Below are positions 1 through 5,848 of a stretch of DNA of 5,848 nt, one piece after another. The stretch is from positions 1-5,848 of the forward strand of contig CALKVR010000177.1 of NCBI GenBank assembly GCA_938004815.1. Reading direction: 5' to 3'. The notes beneath the pieces were generated by a model. That model did not search any database and was not told the origin of the DNA. It saw nothing but the letters and a program-made list of their open reading frames with translations. Positions within the stretch are counted from its first letter, which is position 1. Every line of letters starts with the position of its first letter. Origin of the DNA: an uncultured Polyangiaceae bacterium. Its GTDB lineage: Bacteria; Myxococcota_A; Polyangia; Polyangiales; Polyangiaceae. The position numbers and the translations under genes are program-made.

Positions 1-2488
1 GCTCTGGCGTGGGGGCGAAGAAGGGCTCGTACTGTTTGACGGGGTTGCCCTTTTGGTTGAGGACGGTCTTGCCGCTGCCGACCCAGCGGGTGCTGGTGGT
101 GGCTTGGATGGGTACGCCGCTGCCGTCGCGGATGACCTCACCATTGGTGTCGAGCTGGTAGGCCATACCGGGCTCGGTTTGGGTTTTGGTGAGGGCGACG
201 CGGCCGGCGCCGTCGGTATAGACGTAGCTCTCCTGGAAGGCAGGGGTGGGGCTGGTGCCGTGGGTCTCGCGGACCCTCTTCTTGGCGCGGTTGGGCTTTT
301 GGATGGTGGCCCAGCGGTCGAGCTCGTAGGTGTACTCTTCGGTGGGGTGGGCGAGGGTGTCGCCGAGCGACTCGGTGGTCTTGCCTTTGACGGCGACCTT
401 GGTGACGCGGCCGAGAGCGTCGAAGGCGGCTTCGACGCGGTTGCCGTTGGGGTCGGTGGTCTCTTTGGGGGCAAACACGCGGTAGTCGGTGGTGGCGAGG
501 ATTTCGTTGCCGACGGGATCCTGCACCTCGGTGACGAAGAGCTTGTAGCTGTCGTGGGTGAGGGTGGTGACCTTGGTGAAGGGATCGGTGAAGGCGGTGG
601 CGATGTAGAACGCCAGAGGGTCGAGGGTGGCGCGGCCGGAGGGGATCCAATATCTGCCGCTCGCGCTGGGGATCTCTTCGTAGGCGCCCTCGGCGGTGAG
701 GCCGGTGAGGGAGTGGGAGCCGAAGGCCTGCGCGAGGAGCCCGCTGGTGAGGTCGAGCTGATAGGTCTCGTAGGGGAGCGCGAGGGCGTCGACGATGCCG
801 AAGTCGAGCGGGCTCGGCATGCTGGCGCTGTCGTAATAGCGGGCCTTGATGTGCTCGATGAGGCGACGACGCGCGGTGCCGGTGGCGGGCGCGGTCTCGT
901 GGTAGTCGAGGATCGTGGCTGCGACGGCGGTGGTGTAGCCGGCCGCGAGGGCGGCGTAGCTGACGGGCTGGCTGAGGTCGGAGGCGACGAGCTGGGTGAG
1001 CTCGTAGGTGATGGTCTCGGTGGGTATGGAGAGGCGATAGGGGCCGGGGATGGTGTCGACGTGGGCGATGGTCGTCTCGGTGGCGAGGGCGTAGACCCGG
1101 CTCTGCTCGTCGGGGTGGCCGGTGCCGCGGCGCGCGTAGGCGACGCTGGCGGAGGTGGTGACGTCGCCGTACTTGGCGTCGTATTGGATCGCGGCCCATT
1201 GGTGGACGCGCGGATCGGTGGCGACCTGGTCGTAGGCGTGGGTGCGGACCTCACGGGGGAGCGATTGAAAGACGGCGGGGTGAGCGGGGCGTCCCATGCC
1301 GAGGACAGGCTGGCTGGGCTGTCTGCGGACGGCCTCGTAGGCGTGCTCGGTGACGGTGAAGGGGACGCTGCCGATTTGCCAAGCGCCGGAGACGCGGGTG
1401 TGGCCGAAGACCTCTTGTCGCAGCATGGCGCCCCGGAGGGCGCGGTGGGCTTCGGGGATCTCTGGAACCGGGAGACTGGTGGGGACGACGCAAGCGAGGG
1501 GCGTGGGCGCGGAGACGTCGCCGTTCCAGTACTCGGCGGCGTAGGCGGCCTCGAGGGGGGGCTTGCCGAGGGCGTCGACGGCGCGCCAGCTGCCGAGGTG
1601 GAACCAGGTCTTGGTGAGGACGGGCGGTTGGGCGCTCTGGACGATGTCGGTCTGCCCGTCGCCGGTCATGTCGGCGAGAAAGACGGAGGCGTCGCGGTTG
1701 GCGAAGACGACGACGGGCGCACGATCGGGGTCGCGGCCGAGCGGGATGCGCTTGGGGGCGGCGTAACCGTCCTTGCCGAGAGACGGGTACCAGAGGAGGT
1801 GATCACCACGGGTGATGAGGATGTCGTCGAAGCCGTCGCCGTTGAGATCGAGCATCCTCAGGTTGGGGCTCGACCAGTCGACGTTGGGGTTGGCGGTGAA
1901 GGTCTTGAAGGGGCCCCACCCGTCGGGTGTGCGCTCGTGGTAGCCCGACGCACGCGCGTCGAGGCGCAGCATGGCCATGGTGCCGCTGCCGGCGATATCG
2001 CTGAGCTGGGCGGCGGGCGCGCCCCGCATGGAAAGGTTGGGGGCCGAGGGCAGGCGCTTGGCGGGGGCGAGGCGTCCGCCGCCCAGGTTTCGCTTGTAGG
2101 TGATCGCGCCGCCGCGGTCGGTGAGGACGCCGGGGATGCCTTCGCCGTCGAGGTCGACCCACTGCGCACCCCTGCCGAGGGCGGCGGGGTTGAAGTCGGT
2201 GACGTCCTCCGCAGCGAGGCTGCCGACCGTCTTCGTGAACGGGGCCGACGTGTAGGTGAGGGTCACGGGTGGCAGGTCCGCGGTGTCGTACGATGACGTC
2301 GTGGCGTTCCAAGCGTACCCGCGGATCCTCGCGGAGGAGAGCTGCGTCAGCTTCGGGGACTCGGCGTAGGTGAGATCGAGGCTCTGGACGAGGTGCTGGG
2401 TGGTGCGCTGGTGCGTACGTACGCACCCATGCACCCGCTCGCGGCGAAGCGCCGCTGCGCGCTCGAGCGTTGCGCGAGCGGCACGCAT
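1..2488 (-). CDS. N-terminally truncated Tc toxin B-type (SpvB/TcdB-like) protein, 3' end outside window; possible pseudogene
   Basis: TcB proteins form the hollow shell that, with the C subunit, encloses the toxic C-terminal domain of insecticidal Tc complexes. The minus frame is uninterrupted and runs off the left edge; 829 residues are visible if counted from the ATG at 2488. Family-like stretches appear in the expected order: SLDLTYAESPKL (residues 36-47), WVDLDGEGIPGVL (110-122), DLNGDGFDD (214-222), LADMTGDGQTDIV (271-283, FG-GAP/VCBS-like Asp loop), FDALGRV (689-695, RHS-like) and NQKGNPVKQYEPFF (811-824, typical of the TcdB middle/C region). The family has about 300 further SpvB residues before SLDLTY. 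Here they are replaced by 36 unrelated residues with weaker GC3 bias, and no other frame supplies them. The start is uncertain: ATG 2488, GTG 2434 and GTG 2623 are in frame, none with a clear ribosome site. Family assignment is strong; whether it is expressed is unknown. Confidence 0.82.
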   Translation of the reverse strand, partial: MRAARATLERAAALRRERVHGCVRTHQRTTQHLVQSLDLTYAESPKLTQLSSARIRGYAWNATTSSYDTADLPPVTLTYTSAPFTKTVGSLAAEDVTDFNPAALGRGAQWVDLDGEGIPGVLTDRGGAITYKRNLGGGRLAPAKRLPSAPNLSMRGAPAAQLSDIAGSGTMAMLRLDARASGYHERTPDGWGPFKTFTANPNVDWSSPNLRMLDLNGDGFDDILITRGDHLLWYPSLGKDGYAAPKRIPLGRDPDRAPVVVFANRDASVFLADMTGDGQTDIVQSAQPPVLTKTWFHLGSWRAVDALGKPPLEAAYAAEYWNGDVSAPTPLACVVPTSLPVPEIPEAHRALRGAMLRQEVFGHTRVSGAWQIGSVPFTVTEHAYEAVRRQPSQPVLGMGRPAHPAVFQSLPREVRTHAYDQVATDPRVHQWAAIQYDAKYGDVTTSASVAYARRGTGHPDEQSRVYALATETTIAHVDTIPGPYRLSIPTETITYELTQLVASDLSQPVSYAALAAGYTTAVAATILDYHETAPATGTARRRLIEHIKARYYDSASMPSPLDFGIVDALALPYETYQLDLTSGLLAQAFGSHSLTGLTAEGAYEEIPSASGRYWIPSGRATLDPLAFYIATAFTDPFTKVTTLTHDSYKLFVTEVQDPVGNEILATTDYRVFAPKETTDPNGNRVEAAFDALGRVTKVAVKGKTTESLGDTLAHPTEEYTYELDRWATIQKPNRAKKRVRETHGTSPTPAFQESYVYTDGAGRVALTKTQTEPGMAYQLDTNGEVIRDGSGVPIQATTSTRWVGSGKTVLNQKGNPVKQYEPFFAPTPE
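2402..2435. repeat. Nested inverted repeat (34 bp) with perfect 18-bp core
   Basis: The core at 2410-2427 is a perfect 18-bp palindrome, GGTGCGTAC followed by GTACGCACC. It is flanked on each side, after three unmatched bases, by a second GGTGC (2402-2406) and GCACC (2431-2435). Each half therefore holds two copies of the same GGTGC word 8 bp apart. The element lies at the point where Tc toxin homology ends. It could be an operator for a dimeric regulator binding as two dimers, or a recombination relic. There is no T-tract, so it does not look like a simple intrinsic terminator. The repeat is seen directly; any function is inference. Confidence 0.75.
2435..2481. repeat. GC-rich inverted repeat (9-bp perfect stem)
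   Basis: CCGCTCGCG at 2435-2443 pairs perfectly with CGCGAGCGG at 2473-2481 around a 29-base loop. The loop contains a further 10-bp palindrome, CGCTCGAGCG (2460-2469). It directly abuts the nested palindrome, so 2402-2481 is one highly structured block. Such stems arise more easily by chance in DNA this rich in G and C, so functional meaning is uncertain. Confidence 0.5.
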
Positions 2489-2533
2489 CGCTGAGCTGGC
2501 CGCAGATTCCCGCTCGTCTGGTCCGCCACTGCC

Positions 2534-2548
2534 GGCACGGCTCTTGAT
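2534..2548 (+). promoter_or_regulatory. Weak sigma-54-type promoter candidate
   Basis: GGCACG, then GCTC, then TTGAT matches the -24/-12 layout TGGCACG-N4-TTGCW. It differs at the first T and at the normally invariant C of the -12 GC. It lies about 97 bases upstream of the lipoprotein start, on the right strand. Because the -12 element is imperfect, this is a candidate only. Confidence 0.2.
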
Positions 2549-2633
2549 ACGGTGGCGACAGCCAACCACGCATGCCAGCAGAATCCACGCGGAACGCCAT
2601 TCGGCGGCGCCGCGAGCTGGCACAAGGCGGCCC

Positions 2634-2638
2634 AGAGG
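2634..2638 (+). promoter_or_regulatory. Ribosome binding site fixing the start of the lipoprotein gene
   Basis: AGAGG lies six bases before the ATG at 2645. An upstream in-frame ATG at 2552 would place 31 extra, non-signal-like residues before the lipoprotein signal peptide and has no comparable site. This supports 2645 as the start. Confidence 0.65.
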
Positions 2639-2644
2639 TTTCCC

Positions 2645-3928
2645 ATGCGATCACGCCTCCTCGATCTCTCCCCCGTTCACCGCCGCCTCTTTGCCGCCCT
2701 CGGGCTGTCGCCCTTGGCGCTGGCCGGGTGCGGGGGGCTCGTGGTGTTCGTAGAAGACGGCGAGGGCGGCGGGGGCTCGTCGACCGACGTCGCGACGGTC
2801 GGGCCGACGGCGACGTCGGCCTCGTCGAGCAAGGCGTCGAGCTCGAGCTCGGGTGACTTCACCTGCACGACGCCGGGGGTGACGTACGCCTGCAACTTCG
2901 ACGCGGTGGGGCTGTGCCCGCCGGCGGGGTCGAGCCAGGCCATCGGCTTGATGAACGCGGTGCTCTCGTCGTCGTGGGAGTGCGACGAGTGGTGCTGGTG
3001 CGAAACCTACGTCACCGAGGTCCCGTGCGGGCCTGACCCGGCCGCCGAGGCCGGCTGCTGCTACTACGCGATCACCCAGACCGACGAGATCTGCATGGGC
3101 AGGCCGTTCACGATCGACGCGGCGGCCAGGCTCGCTCCGCTCGCGGCTCGAGCCGATTGGAGCACCAGTATCGTCGTCGACGCAGCCGCGCTCGGTGATC
3201 GAGCGCGCCGCGGGCTCGCAGCCGCGTTCCGCCGCGACGGCGTGTTCGAGCATGCGAGCGTGGCCTCGTTCGCTCGCTTCGCGCTCGAGCTCCTCGCCCT
3301 GGGCGCGCCGGCGGATCTGGTTCGCCGCGCCCAGGCCGCGATGCGCGACGAGATCCGGCACGCCGAGCTCTGCTTCGGGGTCGCGACCGCGCTCGACGGC
3401 GAGGCGGTGGGGCCGGGCCCGCTCGCGATCGACGGCTCGCTCGCGGGCCGCTCGGACGCCGCGACCATCCTGTCGGCGGTGATCGCCGAGGGGTGCGTCG
3501 GCGAGACGCTCTCGGCGCTCATCGCCCTCGCCGCGCGCGATGCAGCGACCGACCCTGGCGTGAAAGCCGCGCTCGCCGAGATCGCCGCCGACGAGCTCGC
3601 GCACGCCGAGCTCGCGTGGGCGACCATCGCGTGGGCTCGCTCGAGCGGGGCGCCCGAGTGGGTCGCCGCCATCGACGCCGCGCTCGAGCGAGTGGCGCCC
3701 ATCTCGGTCGACGACGACGGCCCCCTCGCCTCGCCCGAGGTCGCCCGCGCGTTCGGGCGGCTCTCGAAGCGCGAGCGCGCCGCGATCGCCGATCGCGGCT
3801 TCGCCGCGATCGTCCAGCCGCTCGCGGCCGCGCTCACGCGAAATCCAGGCTCAGCCGAGCAGCCGGCCCACGCTGACGTGAAGCTGGCTTTCGATCATGC
3901 GCATCACGCTCTCGAGCTCCCCACGTGA
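2645..3928 (+). CDS. Secreted lipoprotein with Cys-rich region and ferritin-like diiron domain
   Basis: The 427-residue product begins with a lipoprotein signal: basic start, hydrophobic stretch (residues 15-28) and lipobox LAGC with the lipidated Cys at 29. The next residue is Gly, which favours outer-membrane sorting. A Gly/Ser-rich linker follows (about 40-70), then a segment with ten cysteines (74, 83, 91, 113, 117, 119, 128, 138, 139, 150) suited to disulfides. Residues 190-335 form a ferritin-like helical bundle with the ligand pattern E202 (FEHAS), E236-x-x-H239 (EIRH), E282/E287 (EGCVGE) and E317-x-x-H320 (ELAH). All positions for a diiron site are present, so an iron-dependent redox or iron-binding role is plausible. 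Similar myxobacterial proteins are usually called ferritin-like domain-containing; substrate and reaction are unknown. The 3' end overlaps the convergent sigma gene by 78 bp. The start rests on the ribosome site and signal peptide. Confidence 0.85.
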   Translation: MRSRLLDLSPVHRRLFAALGLSPLALAGCGGLVVFVEDGEGGGGSSTDVATVGPTATSASSSKASSSSSGDFTCTTPGVTYACNFDAVGLCPPAGSSQAIGLMNAVLSSSWECDEWCWCETYVTEVPCGPDPAAEAGCCYYAITQTDEICMGRPFTIDAAARLAPLAARADWSTSIVVDAAALGDRARRGLAAAFRRDGVFEHASVASFARFALELLALGAPADLVRRAQAAMRDEIRHAELCFGVATALDGEAVGPGPLAIDGSLAGRSDAATILSAVIAEGCVGETLSALIALAARDAATDPGVKAALAEIAADELAHAELAWATIAWARSSGAPEWVAAIDAALERVAPISVDDDGPLASPEVARAFGRLSKRERAAIADRGFAAIVQPLAAALTRNPGSAEQPAHADVKLAFDHAHHALELPT

Positions 3929-4729
3929 GAGGCGCAGGCGCGCCATGAGGCGCCGTCGCGTATCGGCGAGCAAGTCTTCGCGTGCCTTTTGAACGCGGCG
4001 CGCGGCAGTGGCCCGGTGGATCCCTTGCGCGTGGGCGATCTGATCGATGGTGAGCCGATCCACGAAGTGGTGACGGAGCGCGGTGCGATCTTCGGGAGCG
4101 AGCGCGGCGATGGCCTCGGTGAACGCGGTCGAGAACTCGAGGCGGTAGTGCCGCTTCAAGTACTCGAGCTCGGGGTCGTCGCCCGCGGCGAAGAGCACCT
4201 CGACCGCGCGCTCCGCCGACGCCGGCGCCTCGCCGCCGGAGCGCTTGCGCCCGACGTCGACGAGGCTGCGCACCGCCACGACGCGGACCCAGCCCTTGAG
4301 ATCGCCCTCACCCGCGTACTCACCGATCTTGGGCGGGGCGCCCGGCTCGCCCACGAAGAGCTTCTGCCAGACGAGCTGGACGAGGTCGTCGGCGTCGATC
4401 GGCGCGCGCTGCGACCGCTGGGCAGCGCGACGCACCTCGGGAGCGAGCGCGCGCTGGAACCTTTCGAGGGCGCCCGCGTCCCCGGCTTCGCAAGCGACGG
4501 CGAGCCACAGATCGGCGGCCCGCACCGCGGCGAGCCAGGCCTCGGGGGTCCGGCCCTCGCGTCGCCCTCGGGCGAGGGCGGCCCCGAACCGCTCGGGATC
4601 GACCGCGAGATCGGGGTACGCACCCTGCGCAGCCGTCACGCACCCCCCAACCGCCGGCGCGAGCAGGGCCGGGTCGGCGGGTGGGCCCCACGCCCGCGAG
4701 AAGCTCTCGCTCACGCGCCCGGCGGACAT
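3851..4729 (-). CDS. Sigma-70-family (ECF-like) RNA polymerase sigma factor with terminal extensions
   Basis: The 292-residue product starts MSAGRVSESFSRAW. Residues about 1-75 are a family-specific N-terminal extension. Region 2 spans about 80-155, with the acidic DADDLVQLVWQKL (112-124) and GDLKGWVRVVAVR (142-154) motifs typical of core-binding and -10 recognition. Region 4 spans about 205-255 and ends in the helix-turn-helix LTIDQIAHAQGIHRATAARR (226-245), which would read a -35 element. About 37 residues follow region 4. It resembles an expanded group of myxobacterial sigma factors (possibly the TIGR03001 type; not searched). The ATG at 4729 is preferred over in-frame GTGs at 4756 and 4816, because the family resemblance begins there and the GTG at 4816 would lie inside the kinase gene. 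Its own ribosome site is weak: AGG ten bases upstream. The gene diverges from the kinase gene and converges on the lipoprotein gene. Confidence 0.85.
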   Translation of the reverse strand: MSAGRVSESFSRAWGPPADPALLAPAVGGCVTAAQGAYPDLAVDPERFGAALARGRREGRTPEAWLAAVRAADLWLAVACEAGDAGALERFQRALAPEVRRAAQRSQRAPIDADDLVQLVWQKLFVGEPGAPPKIGEYAGEGDLKGWVRVVAVRSLVDVGRKRSGGEAPASAERAVEVLFAAGDDPELEYLKRHYRLEFSTAFTEAIAALAPEDRTALRHHFVDRLTIDQIAHAQGIHRATAARRVQKAREDLLADTRRRLMARLRLSRGELESVMRMIESQLHVSVGRLLG

Positions 4730-4793
4730 GCCCGGAGCACCTGCGTGCGGCGTCACGGAAGGTAGGCTACTGACCCACCGTAGGAGATCAATC
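4730..4793. promoter_or_regulatory. Short divergent intergenic region between sigma factor and kinase
   Basis: These 64 bases must hold the 5' signals of both genes unless promoters lie inside the coding regions. No confident -35/-10 pair was found. The shared, compact spacing suggests co-regulation, possibly by the sigma factor itself; this is inference. Confidence 0.4.
4782..4786 (+). promoter_or_regulatory. Strong ribosome binding site of the kinase gene
   Basis: AGGAG sits seven bases before the GTG at 4794, close to ideal. It fixes a GTG start and places the zinc-motif Cys at residue 3 inside the protein. Confidence 0.8.

Positions 4794-5848
<1,055 letters not shown>

Larger units (their letters stand above)
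2489..2644. other. Intergenic spacer, likely 5' control region of the lipoprotein gene
   Basis: No convincing coding signal is seen on either strand. All three minus frames and one plus frame stay open here, but codon bias is weaker than in the flanking genes and none of the translations resembles a known family. The spacer contains a partial match to a sigma-54 promoter (2534-2548) and the ribosome binding site of the gene that starts at 2645. Confidence 0.55.

Noticed and set aside
53..2296. 747-codon open frame on the plus strand
   Set aside because: It is in exact antisense codon register with the Tc-like frame. The product is a Gly/Ala/Val-rich low-complexity translation with no recognisable domains, as expected opposite a gene with strong third-position GC bias.
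2347..2654. Missing SpvB N-terminus in another frame (frameshift)
   Set aside because: The other two minus frames across this stretch were read and show no SpvB-like sequence, so a simple frameshift does not explain the truncation.
2651..3837. Long minus-strand frames opposite the ferritin-like lipoprotein gene (2651-3604 and 3064-3837)
   Set aside because: Their translations are Arg/Ala/Ser-rich without motifs, while the plus strand shows a signal peptide, ribosome site and diiron ligands.
3989..4765. Plus-strand open frame opposite the sigma factor
   Set aside because: It is an antisense shadow of the sigma gene with no family resemblance; the minus strand has clear sigma regions 2 and 4.
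4757..4782. ECF-like promoter, GGAA and CGTA separated by 18 bases, before the kinase gene
   Set aside because: The -10 part overlaps the ribosome binding site, which would leave almost no leader, and the match is short enough to be chance.

Overview
The window is strongly GC-rich DNA with a codon bias towards G or C in the third position. It most likely comes from a myxobacterium (Polyangiales/Sorangiineae type). This rests on family resemblance recognised by eye, not on a search: a kinase with the HRDFKPDN catalytic loop and an N-terminal zinc-binding HxxxCxxC segment, a long sigma-70-type factor with N- and C-terminal extensions, and a lipoprotein with a Ser/Gly-rich linker after the lipobox.

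Layout, left to right. (1) Positions 1 to about 2400, minus strand: a long open frame that runs off the left edge. It encodes the central part of a Tc (toxin complex) B-type shell protein, with the SpvB-distal segment, FG-GAP/VCBS-like Asp-rich loops and the TcdB middle region. The visible frame is unbroken, but about the first 300 residues of a normal TcB/SpvB protein are missing. (2) About 2402-2644: a non-coding-looking spacer. It starts exactly where the Tc homology stops, with a nested 34-bp inverted repeat and then a second GC-rich hairpin. It probably holds the promoter of the next gene. (3) 2645-3928, plus strand: a predicted outer-membrane or periplasmic lipoprotein with a ten-cysteine region and a C-terminal ferritin-like four-helix domain that keeps a full set of diiron ligands. 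(4) 3851-4729, minus strand: a sigma-70-family (ECF-like) factor, convergent with the lipoprotein gene and overlapping its 3' end by 78 bp. (5) 4794 to the right edge, plus strand: a Ser/Thr protein kinase, divergent from the sigma gene across a 64-bp gap and running off the window. Its N-terminus carries an anti-sigma-type C-x24-H-x3-C-x2-C zinc motif.

The sigma factor and kinase look like a regulatory pair: they share a short divergent control region, and the kinase has a fold normally used by anti-sigma factors. A link between this pair and the ferritin-like lipoprotein is suggested only by adjacency. The Tc fragment looks like an unrelated neighbour brought in by rearrangement. No tRNA, rRNA, CRISPR array or intact mobile element was seen. 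There is no gene-free stretch longer than 300 bases.
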